Positions 44,601 through 55,736 of a stretch of 64,000 bases of DNA are shown here, in pieces. A program made the translations under genes and the position numbers. How positions within the stretch are numbered: the stretch's first letter is position 1; every line of letters starts with the position of its first letter. Below the pieces are notes generated by a model, which ran no database searches, was not told where the DNA came from, and saw nothing but the letters and a program-made list of their open reading frames with translations. The DNA lies in contig JBANSL010000004.1 in the NCBI GenBank assembly GCA_037127255.1, forward strand, positions 75,600,627 to 75,664,626, read 5' to 3'. This DNA comes from Persicaria tinctoria (lineage: Eukaryota > Streptophyta > Magnoliopsida > Caryophyllales > Polygonaceae).

Positions 44601-47387
44601 TCGTGTTCTCTTTAATGTGGGTTTTCAATCTGATCCATGTCTGAAAGTTCCTGTGTTATTTTGCATGTTTGCCGATTCTGAGCTAGTTTAAGGAACCTTG
44701 TATCTTTGACAGTTTGACCTCTGCCCCAGTGAATAAAAAAGCGTCGCTTAAGCGATGAAGGGCTCCTCAAAACGCTTCAGCGAGCGGTGTCCATGAAGCG
44801 GACGCTTTTCCCGCTTAAGCACCGAAGCGGCAAAAGCGTTGAAGCAGGCGCTTTGTAACGCTTTGTGGACAAAAGCATTTGTTTAGCATTTTTTTACACT
44901 ATTTAGTACATTTTCAACTAAAGATATGTGATTTGTACTTTCACTAAATAAATTGGTATTGATGATGGTGCTTTACATGATGAGGGGAGGACATGAGCTC
45001 ATCATCTGACTCAAATGCTGAATAAGTTTTCCATCTAATATTTTGGTTTAACTAGTTATCATTTTGCTATGATAATGGAAGTATATGTCTTTTGCTAAAA
45101 AACTGTATGCAGCATGATATGTTCACTTTTTTTACAATTATCTTCTCTTTTTTTTTGGTGAAATTTTTACAATTATCCTTTAATATTCTGTTAAATCTAT
45201 TTAGATTTGAAAGAATCTTAAGGATATTTATGAGATGTAGGTTGAATTTGCTGCTATCTATATCATCAACATCTATTTAACAAAAAGGAGTAGCATATAG
45301 TGTGTATTTTGAAAACAAATAATGATATGTGTGTGTGTGTGTGTATATATATAGTATGCATGTATATATATGCTAATATGTATTAATTTTGTGTTAAATT
45401 ATTACTAACTAATGTTATAGTATGAGTGTATATTCTAAAAAACACATTTTTATAGATTCGGGCGCTTCGTCCATGAAGCGGGTGCTTCATGTCGCTCGCT
45501 TCACGCTTAAGCGATAGGCACCCTATCGCTTTTTCCCGCTTCACGCATTTTTTGACACTGTCTGCCCTTGTGCTCTTTATTGGTATAATTGATTTGTTTT
45601 TTTATGCAAGCGTAGGGGCGAGGGACGAGAGCTAGAGGTAGTAGTGAAAATTGGGGGTTTTTGGGTATAGTTTAGTCTCCCCGATTTTACATGAGGCTCT
45701 TGGTTTGGCCTCATACTTTTGTACATGGGTAATCCCTCATCTATATATTTACCGTTTCAAGGTATAATTGATTTGTATTACATTTATCAGTTTATTCTAC
45801 TTTGCATTAGCATTTTGTCCAGACTTTTCTTAGCTAGTGTATGCTAAAAAGCAAGATACAGTTCTTTCATAAATGGTGTTTTTTTTTTATTTGTTATAGA
45901 TTTCCCAGATGAGGTGGACACACCCTTGGATGTTCCTGCTAGAAAGAGATTTGCCAAGTACAGAGGTCTCAAGTCTTTTAAAACTTCTTCCTGGGACCCT
46001 AAAGTGAGTTATGTTTGATGATTTGAATTACGTTACACATCTTAAAAGGTTAGGTTAATAGTAACACTAACTTTTCTTTATTTAGGAATCCTTGCCTCCT
46101 GAATACGCTAGGCTGTTTGAATTTGCAAACATTGCAAGGACTACAAGGAAGGCACTTGCTGATGCATTGACAATTGAACAAGACAGCAACCAATGTGCAT
46201 CCGTTGGTTCGTATGCAAGAATCCATGTCAAGGAAGTACCAACTTCGGTTGCCTTAAAAATTTGTACTCGTGCAAATTCAATGCCTGTAATCGCATGTGG
46301 CCTTTTCAAACATGAATCAGAGATGTCCGTTCTCCACTTCAGGTATGCCATATGTGATACCATTTTATTTTTCATATCAAGGGTAGATTTTTATGACGAG
46401 ATTTTTTTTGTTAATTCTGACAACAAGAATCTGCCTTTTCAGCATAAAGAAGCATGATTCTTACACTGAGCCCATAAAAAGCAAAGAGGAATTAGTGTTT
46501 CATGTTGGTTTTCGACAATTTGTTGTAAGGTGAATTGTCACATTGCATTTGATGGCCCATTATATTCCCCTTTTTCATTGTTTCCAACTCACAAAATAAC
46601 TGACCCTTGACAATTTGGTATAGGCCAATATTTTCTTCAGACAGTTTTAATTCAAACAAGAGCAAGATGGAGAAATTCCTCCATGCTGGACGCTTCTCCA
46701 TTGCCTCAGTTTATGCGCCAGTGCTACTTACACCGCTTCCTTTGATTGCCATGAAGAATACAGATGGAGGTGCTTCTGTTGTTGCTGCTGCAGGTACATT
46801 GAGAAGTGTCGACCCCAATAGGATAGTTCTTAAGAAGATCATCTTGACAGGGTAAGCTTCTGATCTGTAGATTTATATTCCTTGAGAAATATGTTTTGTG
46901 CTAAGCAGATTGTTTTTTTTTTTTTTTGTATGATATGTTGCAGATACCCACAACGCGTTTCTAAGGTTAAAGCAACAGTTAGATATATGTTCCACAACCC
47001 TGAGGACGTGAAATGGTTCAAGGTATGTGTATCTTTTGCCGCTTCTTTTGCATCATGTGGGGATGTTTGTCGTGATCTGAGTATTATTTGTGGGATTAAA
47101 TCTTGCAGCCTGTGGAGGTGTATACAAAAGGTGGACGTCGTGGCCGTGTGAAGGAGCCTGTTGGCACACATGGTATGATAACTCTGTTTCATTCTATGCC
47201 TTTATGGAATCTACGCTCCTTCTCAGATGCACAAATTAACGTATGGACGCATTTGGATGTCTGATTTGCAGGGGCAATGAAATGCATATTCAACGGGGTC
47301 CTTCAGCAGAACGACACTGTATGCATGAACTTGTACAAGCGTTCTTATCCCAAGTACGTCGATTTCCTATATTCCACACTTGATTGA
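38607..47387 (+). CDS. TSR1: Pre-rRNA-processing protein TSR1
   Basis: Twenty-one coding exons join without a break to 786 residues, the family's usual length. TSR1 is a GTPase-like (but GTP-binding-deficient) factor of late pre-40S ribosome assembly. The start gccaccATGG at 38607 is strong, and [20 protein letters not shown] is the family N-terminus. Coding exons: 38607-38697, 38790-38866, 38972-39049, 39141-39272, 39412-39462, 39592-39723, 39814-39936, 40063-40140, 41455-41547, 41674-41796, 42246-42326, 42750-42848, 42994-43185, 44231-44306, 45900-46003, 46086-46342, 46443-46529, 46624-46851, 46944-47022, 47109-47172, 47272-47387. The AARP2CN region follows [15 protein letters not shown] (residues ~250 on). 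An acidic stretch ([13 protein letters not shown]) precedes the C-terminal ribosome-biogenesis domain ([20 protein letters not shown] ... [20 protein letters not shown]). Every junction has GT-AG and keeps frame. The introns carry repeats but the coding part looks intact. Confidence 0.95.
40245..41035. repeat. Internally duplicated MITE in TSR1 intron 8
   Basis: An ~80-bp core (gaagaaaataaacatgtttt, then ttcatctacttctctcctag and taatactaccgatgtctcac) occurs four times, near 40327, 40495, 40577 and 40745. The end motif gaaggaaaactttttcctac occurs near 40249, 40415 and 40668, and inverted (gtgcaggaaaaaagttttcc) at 40993. This is a small inverted-repeat transposon that expanded by serial internal duplication. 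No coding capacity. Confidence 0.75.
41059..41310. repeat. ~120-bp tandem duplication in TSR1 intron 8
   Basis: 'actgacaaatcctaaaacaa' ... 'gggagaagttgcctatttac' ... 'atgtatttatctatttttgt' is repeated directly (first copy from 41059, second from about 41187), with a few substitutions. Confidence 0.85.
44435..44718. repeat. 142-bp tandem duplication in TSR1 intron 14
   Basis: 44435-44576 and 44577-44718 are nearly identical direct copies (ctctttatgtttgactgcag ... gtatctttgacagtttgacc). The duplicate contains a decoy acceptor 'gactgcag' in both copies. The hAT MITE at 44727 sits just beyond the second copy. Confidence 0.88.
44727..45560. mobile_element. Non-autonomous hAT element in TSR1 intron 14
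   Basis: 834 bp. Left end CAGTGAATAAAAAAGCGTCG; reverse complement of the right end CAGTGTCAAAAAATGCGTGA. The CAGTG...AAAAA...GCG pattern is typical of hAT termini. The same 7 bases, tctgccc, flank it (44720-44726 and 45561-45567). Both subterminal regions are rich in GCTTAAGCG / GAAGCG palindromic motifs. No transposase. Confidence 0.82.
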
Positions 47388-48980
47388 GGGATGGAGACAA
47401 GTCTTTTTACGAAGCAAGAAAGGTTCTTCCTTAACGTGGCGATGGGATCCCCTTCTGTTGCCACTACTGGGAATGAAGCTCTGGTTCCGATTTAGTGCTT
47501 TTGCACCTTTATTTTTCCCTGCTGATTTTGGTTAATACTTGCCCTTGTCCTCCTTCAGGGGCGGAAAAATTTTGGACACTTTAATTTATATGCTTATTAT
47601 ATCATATTCGACAAGTGCAATTGTCTAAATTTAATTGTGTAAATTTAACTATGTTGAGTACCTGGTTATGTTCAATTTGGCTTGTTTTGCCTTCACTCTG
47701 TCATAGTGCAACAACTGCTCCCCTTGAAATCAATTTTATTTTCTAATTAGTTATATGCAGTGTTTTAGTTTGATAAGAGCAAAGTTGGGACTGAGTGGTA
47801 AGGAAGAGAAAAAATAATGAAAACTGAAATGAAAGCAGCAAAAGAAAATGAGTCTGGGTAATGTTTAAGTAGCACAAACTAGTAGGATTTGTTGATGTTT
47901 CTTGCAACATGTCTCTCGGGAGGTCAACGAGGGGACTGGTGACAAAGGGACTTCCGGGAGGTCCCCGAAGGGACTGGTGACAAAGGGATGATGCTTTGAT
48001 TTTGGATTTGGGAGTATAAAGCCGATTGGATCTCGATGAAGTATGAATAACACAATAGGAGATACAATTAGAATATAACTTTTTTAGAGGACAAATTTTC
48101 ACATTTAAATTATGTCTTAGATATATTGATACCCCACCCTACACATTTGGAAGTCTTGGTTCAAACTATTCGTTACTAGGTAAAAGATACTTCCTGTTTG
48201 AATTTATAGTGATTCTTTCTTTATAAGAAGGAGGATGAATGGAGTATGAAAAATTTTCATAAACTTTTTTGCAGATGGAATTTCAAGGCTTTGGAATGAG
48301 CTTCAAGGTCTCGATACGGATGTCAAGATCTTGAAATGGATCTCAAGATCTTGAACAATCTCAGTGATCTGTTTAGAATAAGTAAGAGAAGCAAACTGTT
48401 AAATGTAAAGTGTGGAAATTAAAATAAAATGAACACACCAATTGTTAACGGAGTTCGGCTTTAAACCAACCTACGTCGCCTAGGGTTATCCAACCCGTAT
48501 GATTTAAACAACTATTGTTTCACCCTTTTGAGTCCCAGATACAAACTAGAAGAATCTTCTCTCTTCTAACAACTTGTAGCCTAACCCGCTACGATCTAGT
48601 CAACTCACACCCTAGTGAAATAACAACCCCTTAGCACCGAAGTGTAGATATGTTTGAGCATAAGGATACTCTTAGTATAACGGGCATTGATTTATCCTAT
48701 AACGCTCGTGTTTTTCTTCTCTCAACAAAAGATAAAGATATTACAATAAGTAAGAGAAAGAAAACAAATAGATCAATTGGAGGACGATTGAATGCAAAGA
48801 AGATCGCTTTACTTGCCGATGAATGCTTGAGAGTTGTGTATCGCTTGAAGCTTGTAAAACGTCTCTTAAAAACTGCTGATCATACACTTGTGGCCGTTTG
48901 AATTTCCTTGAGTTTAGCTTGAATCTGCACAACTTCAATTCGAATTAAATCCACCATATCTTGCAGGGGTTGTTGTAACA
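47388..48980. other. TSR1 3' region and unassigned sequence
   Basis: 3'-UTR-like sequence to about 47700. At 47916-47990 a ~37-bp unit (gggaggtc..cgaggggactggtgacaaaggg) is duplicated in tandem. From 48400 to 48980 the sequence resembles repetitive interspersed DNA (ttgttaacggagttcggctt). A minus-strand frame ending at 48880 (MLQQPLQDMVDLIRIEVVQI) looks retroelement-like, but I cannot assign it. Confidence 0.45.
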
Positions 48981-49842
48981 TGATGCGGGACCATACAAGA
49001 CACCTTCGGACACACCTATACTTGGGGATGGACCTATGATTCGAGCTCGCGAGAATGATGTCATCCTCAAAAGGAAGAAGAATGCTCCACAATGGGAGAA
49101 GGTCCAAAGGAGCAAGCTTGATTCTCCTTAGTTCTTAGAGTGGTCAATTTGAACTAGAAGACTTACTATGTCTATTTGGGTTTTAAGACGTCTCATTATT
49201 CGCGGGGTGACTCTCACGAGTCACGACCATGAGCCCAGAATTTATTCATGCTACTGATGAGTCTCATGACTCGCGGAGTCCTCCCACGGGTCGTGACAGC
49301 CTGTCTATTTTAGGTATTTTATTATTATTCGTTTAATTCATCCTCTTAGGGTTATAAGAGGAGGTTTGAGCATTGTAGAACTCACGTACAACTTTTATGA
49401 AAATTCTCTCTTTTTGTGTGAAACACAAGAGCACAAGTCAATCGATTCGAGGCGTTGCTCATCGATTGCACAATTGGTAATTGATCCTACTTGGTTTGCT
49501 TTGAGTTCATCAACCTCGCGAGAGCTTGGTGATCTTGGTAATCACAAGTCCCCTCCTTGTGCCTCCAAGTTGTCCGTTTGATAGTGTAAGGTTGTCGAGG
49601 CGGGCTTTATAGTCGTTGGTATTTGGTTCCTACCCCCTTAGAACAAGAACAAGACCGATAGAAGGGTGATTCGAACTAAGATAGAACGAGATAAAGACCC
49701 CAGACCTCCTAAGAGGGTAGGAACCAAATATGGTGGATCCTTCTTCTTCCTTTTGAGGATGACATCATTCTCGCGAGCTCGAATCATAGGTCCATCCTCA
49801 AGTATAGGTGTGTCCGGATGTGTCTTGTATGGTCCCGCATCA
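48981..49842. mobile_element. LTR-family element with ~105-bp inverted ends
   Basis: The left end is TGATGCGGGACCATACAAGA. The right end, reverse-complemented, is the same 20 bases, and similarity continues for about 105 bp (…cctatgattcgagctcgcgagaatgatg…). Flanks are taaca and taacc, a possible 5-bp target duplication with one mismatch. Both ends match one end of the solo LTR at 28669-29704. The centre contains 'ggtatttggttcctac' in both orientations. It seems to be an LTR rearranged into a fold-back structure. Confidence 0.7.
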
Positions 49843-50227
49843 TAACCGATCTTCCAAAATCCGTTTGAAAGCAAATCTAATACTTTGTCTTTCATCATAC
49901 CTGCAAAAATATATAATTTAGGGCTTGTTTGGTTAAATGTGGAAAATAGACTTCCCGAGAAGTAACATTTTACGATATGTAATTCCCATGAATTCTATTT
50001 CATGGGAAATATAAAAAAGTGTTTGGTTGGAAATAATTTTCCATTAGTTCAATTCCTATGTTTTGTTTGGTTAAACATGAAATTTTCATAGTAATTGGAG
50101 ATTTTATTTAATAAAAAATAAAATTTGTAGGAGATTTGGGATAACTGAATGGAGGAAGTAGATCTTACCTACCCCTCACGGTAAACTAATTTCCCTCATT
50201 TTATAGGAATTGAAATTCCCAAACTCG

Positions 50228-50463
50228 ATGGGTGTGTTTGGATTCCATTGAATTTTAATTATAATGCAATTATTCTATCTCGTTTTATGTGTTTGTTTAG
50301 TTCTAATTCTAAAAATAAAAATATCAGAAAAATCGAGGTAAAACCGTAATTTAACCAAATAATTACATAAATTGAGATAAAATAATTGCATTATAATTAA
50401 TACATCGTGGAATCCAAAAACATTACAATTTAAACACCTTCAAAATTGGGTCAAACAAACACC
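50228..50463. mobile_element. Probable MITE upstream of the DUF760 gene
   Basis: Left 'gggtgtgtttggattcc...ttaattataatgcaattatt' is mirrored on the right by sequence whose reverse complement reads 'ttggattccacgatgtatta' and 'attataatgcaattatttta', ending 'aacaaacaccgtc'. Imperfect inverted repeat; no coding capacity. A similar 'ttgtttggttaaatg' phrase occurs at 49926 and 50065. Confidence 0.5.
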
Positions 50464-50795
50464 GTCTTATCATTTTGCATTATTTTGGAATCGCCTTGAT
50501 ATTTTGCATTATAAACATAATATATTTGGAATCCAAACAGAGCGGATGATTATTGTTTGTCCTAATCATCACTGTCCGACTCCGACCACTCATTGTATCC
50601 TAATGAAGGTCTAACCCTCTCGAGCCACTCTAGTGCTTGCACATCTACGGGGGCGGTAGCATTATCCAATCTAACCTTAAAAAGTATCCACCCTCCGACG
50701 GACGGCGACTTTGGACGAGCACAACCAATCGCCACCGTCCGAACCTGCTACCCTCCAAGGTCCTTCCCTCCATAGCTCTCCCCTTTATTATTTTC

Positions 50796-50807
50796 TTATA
50801 TAAATAG
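50796..50807 (+). promoter_or_regulatory. TATA box of the DUF760 gene
   Basis: TTATATAAATAG lies about 150 bp before the ATG at 50956, with a CCACC/CCCC-containing leader between. Position and sequence fit a plant TATA element. Confidence 0.6.
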
Positions 50808-50955
50808 AAAGTTATTTCCTTTCTTTTCCGTTATCTGAAATTGAAATCACCGCCACACCACACCCCACGTCGCCCCATCCACTTTCTTTGTTGCTGCTCG
50901 TAGTTAATGGCGGATTAGGGTTTCCGAGGAGGTAGAAGTAGCAACTCGAGTCGAG

Positions 50956-53231
50956 ATGTCTTTCCTGACAGTACAGTCGCTGTCTACATTATCCCGCTCC
51001 CCTTCCCCTCGTCTATTCCCTGTTTGCTTTTCATATCCATCTCAAATTTCAGCCTTCTCGGTGAGCTTTCCCAGGAGAGTGACCTCCGGTGGTCGATTAG
51101 CTCTCAAGGTTCGTGTTTTGGACAAACCATCACCTGGTCATGGCGACGACAGTCAAAGCGATAGCGACCCCGTTAACGCCGAGTCTGTTCCTCCTAATGG
51201 CTCATCGGTATTCCTCTCTCTGTTGTTCAATTGGGATTTTTTTAGACTTTACGAATATATCGATTCGGTATTTGCGTTTACTTAAACCAAATTTAACGCT
51301 TTGAACTGGATGATTATCATTAGGTTAATCAGCTTTTGGCTTTTATTTGGGGGTTTTGATTTCCGTCTTCTCTGTGGTTGAGTTGTAGCTGCTTTCTATA
51401 ACTTATGCTCTATGCAATGAGTTTTTGTTGGATGTGAACTGCTAGGAGAGATGGTAGTGTACATATTTCCACAGTTGATATGGTATTTCCCATGGCGAAT
51501 ATCTTGGAGTTGTGCCTTGTAAATTGACCAGTTTAGCAGTTGCACTTAGGGCACACTCTTCTGCAACATTTATGGATTGCCTCGTGTTGCTATAAGTGTG
51601 TGGGTTAATTGACTGTTGTTGGTTTAATATATTACAAACCCGGAGTTGAAATGGAGGGATCATGTAGGATGTCATGTTTTCTTATATGGACTCCTGAATC
51701 AGAAGTTGGCCAAACTGAACTGTTCTATCATTTAATTATTGTTTCTTTGACAGCCAAAAAACCGAAGGGATATTTTGTTGGAATATGTCAAAAATGTGCA
51801 GCCAGAGTTCATGGAATTGTTTATAAAGAGAGCACCTCAGCAGGTCTGCAGTCTTTTATAGGTTGTTTAGTTTTCATGAAGTGATTCTCTATTTGGTTTT
51901 CAGAGTGATCTTCTTCATGTTGTGTGGTCTGTTAGGTGGTTGATGCAATGCGCCAAACAGTTACCAATATGATCGGTACTTTACCTCCACAATTTTTTGC
52001 CGTAACAGTCACTACTGTAAGTTACTTTTCCTCCACAAATCTCAGATGCTTCTGCGGCCAGCAACTGTAGCTGGATGCATGCATGATACTTCTCTGAGCA
52101 ATAGTAAATATCCCATTTGTTTCAGGTTGCTGAAAATCTTGCACAGCTCATGTACAGCATCTTAATGACTGGGTATATGTTTAGAAATGCAGAGTTCCGA
52201 ATGGAGCTAGAGCAAAGTTTGGATCAGGTTTCTCTACCTGATGTTCAAGGGCAGAAGGTGGTCTCTTCTATATTTCTCTGTTTCTATGCTCGTGTATGGT
52301 GTATGATTCCAACGTATCAAAGAGTTTGACGTCTTCAGTTTTATGTCACAGGAAACCCCAGATTTTGCTCCAGGTACACAGAAAAAAGTGTCGGGGGAAG
52401 TTATTAGGTGGAGTAATGTTTCAGGTCCTGAAAAGATGGATGCTGTGAAGTACATTGAGTTGCTTGAAGCAGAGATAGAAGAATTGAATCGTCAAGTTGC
52501 AAGGAAGTCTGCCGCTGGACAAAATGAATTGTTAGAGTACTTAAAGTCGCTTGAACCTCAAAATTTGAAGGTTTGGATTCAGAGATTCTATTTTTCCCCC
52601 TCTTCTTCCTTTTGTTATGGACGGTTTTTGATGCTTCGTATCTCAGTCATCTTCTAGTATTTTCACGCTGTGATTAGAAATGTTCATTTTAGTGTTGATG
52701 TGCATCTGTTGATAAAATTCATGAACCCTTGTCTCTTAGTCTCTAACTGAGTAAAGCTGCTATAGATACGGTCTTCGCCACTAGTTCCATGCCCTTCAAA
52801 CCACTGGTGAAGATGCTGGAAAATTGAACTCTAGAGCATCTCTTGACATTTTGTTTTGCTGATTATTTGTGTGTAGGATTTGACAAGTAGTGCTGGTGAA
52901 GATGTTATATTGGCCATGAATATATTCATAAAACGCCTTTTAGCCGTTTCAGAGCAGCAAATGAAGGTTTGATTCTTCAAGTTGTAAACAAGTCATCTTT
53001 CAAAGTTCATATATTGGCAACATCTATGTGCAAGAGAATTGACATTTATTGTTGATGTGTATTGTGCAGACAAATGTAACAGAGACGAATGCAACTGAAC
53101 TAGCGAAGCTTTTGTATTGGTTGATGGTGGTTGGCTACAGCATCCGAAACATAGAGGTCCGGTTGGATATGGAGCGAGTGCTGGGTACTCAACCCAAGCT
53201 CGCAGAGCTCCCTCCAGGAGAAAACATTTAG
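50956..53231 (+). CDS. DUF760 family protein, predicted chloroplast
   Basis: Seven exons (50956-51207, 51754-51843, 51936-52016, 52126-52257, 52352-52570, 52877-52966, 53070-53231) join in frame to 341 residues. The first ~60 residues are Ser/Pro/Phe-rich and acid-poor, like a chloroplast transit peptide (MSFLTVQSLSTLSRSPSPRL). The mature part holds two related helical DUF760 segments: LLEYVKNVQPEFMELFIKRA ... VAENLAQLMYSILMTGYMFR and EYLKSLEPQNLKDLTSSAGE ... ATELAKLLYWLMVVGYSIRN. The family is plant/cyanobacterial with no firm biochemical role known to me; Arabidopsis members are annotated as plastid proteins, some stress- or UV-B-responsive. All splice sites are GT-AG; it appears intact. 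The two halves share the '..LMxxGYxxRNxExR' motif, suggesting an internal duplication. Confidence 0.9.
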
Positions 53232-54023
53232 TCGTATCCCATTTCCATGGTCATTACATCTTCACAGGTAAGACGCTGTTATACTTTGATCAATGGACAG
53301 CCCTTTTAATAATTACATTCGTGAGGCATAGGTGGGATCAGTAATTGAGATTAACCTGGAGAAGGAATTTTGTGACAGATAATTGAACTTAAAGCTGCAA
53401 GTCTGCAACTTGAGCTCTTAGTAAATGAGTTTACTGCCTTTTTTTTTCTCTGTTCAATTTGTGTTTTACTGAGCCTTTTATTTGCTCCACACTGAGCTAT
53501 ATGCAATTTAGCTCCCTGTCACACAAACTCTTAAGACTGCAAATTTGCAATCGACTTGAATGCATTTGACTTCAGAACCATTAGAGGTGCTTCTGTGCTC
53601 GCAGCACGATGAATTGAAGAAACACACATTCTTTTCTGGTCTCTGTCATTTGATATCTGACCCACAAGCCACTTGATCCAAACTCAAGCGCTACAAAGGC
53701 TCAATGTAAGGGTGATCCATGAATCCGTGATATGATTCAAATCGCTTCGAAGAGTACTTTGAAGAGTAGAATGTGATGTTCATTCACACCGACAGTCTCG
53801 CAGTTGTCTGAGATGGGAGGAAGACAAAATTGATCCTGAAATTTGAAGATTCGGATGAGTTTCATGTGATGTAATGTAACAATCACTAAAAATCTGATTT
53901 GATTTTGTTATCTGGCTATAGAGTCAACGTACACACCATCATCTTCTTATACATATAGGAATCAAAAGGAAGGCAAAGAAGAAATCAAAGAACCTAATGA
54001 ACAAGTTTCTATGACACTAAGAG
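53232..54023. other. 3' regions of the convergent DUF760 and RABA4-like genes
   Basis: The two genes converge here. No further gene or repeat is apparent. Confidence 0.6.
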
Positions 54024-54983
54024 CTAGCAACAGCCTCTGCCACCGCCGCCTTGACTATCCTGCTCGGGTCCGGGGACAAGGATCTGAGTCCCCTTGAGCA
54101 GCCTCTCACGGGTTTCTGTATCGGCATTAGCTGTGAGCATCTTCTTCGCCGATTTCTGATATATTTCAGTTAGGACTGTCAGAAAAGCCGTCTCCACGTT
54201 GGTTGAGTCAAGAGCAGATGTCTCCATGAAGAAGAGCTCCTCCTTCTCCGCAAACTCCTTGGCGTCCTCAACTGGCACTCCTCGGAGGTGGCACAGGTCA
54301 CATTTGTTGGCTACGAGGATTATGACGATGTTTTTGTCCGCGTGTCCCCTTAGCTCATCCAGCCACGTCGACATGTGGTCGAAGGATTGGGGCTTCGTCA
54401 TGTCGTACACCAACATGGCTCCCACTGCCCCTCTGTAGTAGGCACTTGTCACTGCCCTGTACCTGCAACATGGAGAATGCCAAGATCTGATTCCAACTCA
54501 ACCCAAACAAATAGCAGATCAACATACAAATTGCTGTGTAACAGATTATGTGTACTACAAAATCAAACCATAATGTAATCCAAAAACTGGTGAATTCTTA
54601 TGGAACACTAGCTTGAATCACAGATCGAGTATGAATCACACAGATCGAGTAGCAATACATGTATCCTGTGTCTACACTAACTGGAGCAATTTGTAAAAGA
54701 AAGTTATCAATTAATCAAATAAGCACAAAAATCTGGAATTCTAGAAAATTTCGAACCTTTCTTGGCCGGCGGTATCCCAAATCTGAGCCTTAACGGTCTT
54801 TTCATCGATGATGAGCGTTTTCGTCTGGAATTCGACACCAATCGTTGCCTTGGCATTAGTACTGAATTCGTTCTTGGCGAAACGCGAAATGAGCTGAGAT
54901 TTACCGACGGCGGAGTCACCGATCAAGACCACCTTGAACATGTAATCGATCTTGGTGGTAACACCGCCATACGCATTCGACAT
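54024..54983 (-). CDS. RABA4-like: Rab11-type small GTPase, RABA4-like
   Basis: Two exons: 54983-54757 and 54462-54024 (donor GAAAG|GTTCG, acceptor TTGCAG|GTAC), giving 221 residues. RABA4 GTPases act at the trans-Golgi network and secretory vesicles in polarised growth. All nucleotide-binding motifs are present: GDSAVGKS (residues 22-29), the switch I region with [20 protein letters not shown] and ETSAL. The intron falls at the family's usual place, within [14 protein letters not shown]. The C-terminus ends in GGGGRGCC with two cysteines for geranylgeranylation. N-terminus [20 protein letters not shown] and KRQSFDH-like PQSFDHM favour the A4 subclass over A1/A2. No defect seen. Confidence 0.93.
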
Positions 54984-55663
54984 TTTGGCCCTGGCCTTGA
55001 GATTTCCGTCTCCGATTTCTAATCCACAACATAAAACAACAACAAAATTGATCCGCGGATTGGATTTAACCGATCAAAATCTCAACAACATCGCCTGCCA
55101 TCTGCAGACCTGGAGATTCATGTGAAAATTAATACCGATCTGATCTGATTCGTCTTGTTCGCGGTTGATCAACGGGGAAGATGGAGAGGAATTCAAATTA
55201 TAGGGTTAGGGTTAGTTGAGTAGTATTAAATATTTTTATTAATCAAAGGAAAATGATTCCATTGTCAAATTAAAATGTCTAGAAACCAACAATAAAATCG
55301 ATAATCGATTAAATCCAACAAAAATAGACGTACAGTACAAATAGTATTTGTTTTTTTTGTCCCTTGAAAAAACTTCTTGTAGATGAAAATGAATGAACTA
55401 TAGAATAATTTTAAAAAATAGAAAAGCCAAAGCCCATCAATTATCGGCCCAAATTTGAACTTGTTAGGCTCAATATGTTAAACAGGTTTATTATAATTTT
55501 ATCTTTTGTTTTGCGATGAGTTTATGTAGGTGTATTATAACTTTTTTAATGTAGTTGATTATAACTTTACTAATACAATATTGTGTATTATAAACTATAA
55601 TCAATGACCATTCAAATAAATCCTTACCACATTGCAATTTATTTGTCGGGTAAAAACCAAAAC
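54984..55663. other. RABA4-like leader/promoter; AT-rich, no other gene
   Basis: 5' UTR and promoter of the minus-strand GTPase gene lie here (purine/pyrimidine leader around 55020-55200). Remaining sequence is AT-rich without recognisable features. Confidence 0.5.
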
Positions 55664-55736
55664 AATTAGAGCTCTTTATTTATTTTTTTTTATTTTTATT
55701 TTTTTTTGATTAGGAAAGAATTCGGGCGAGCGAGCT

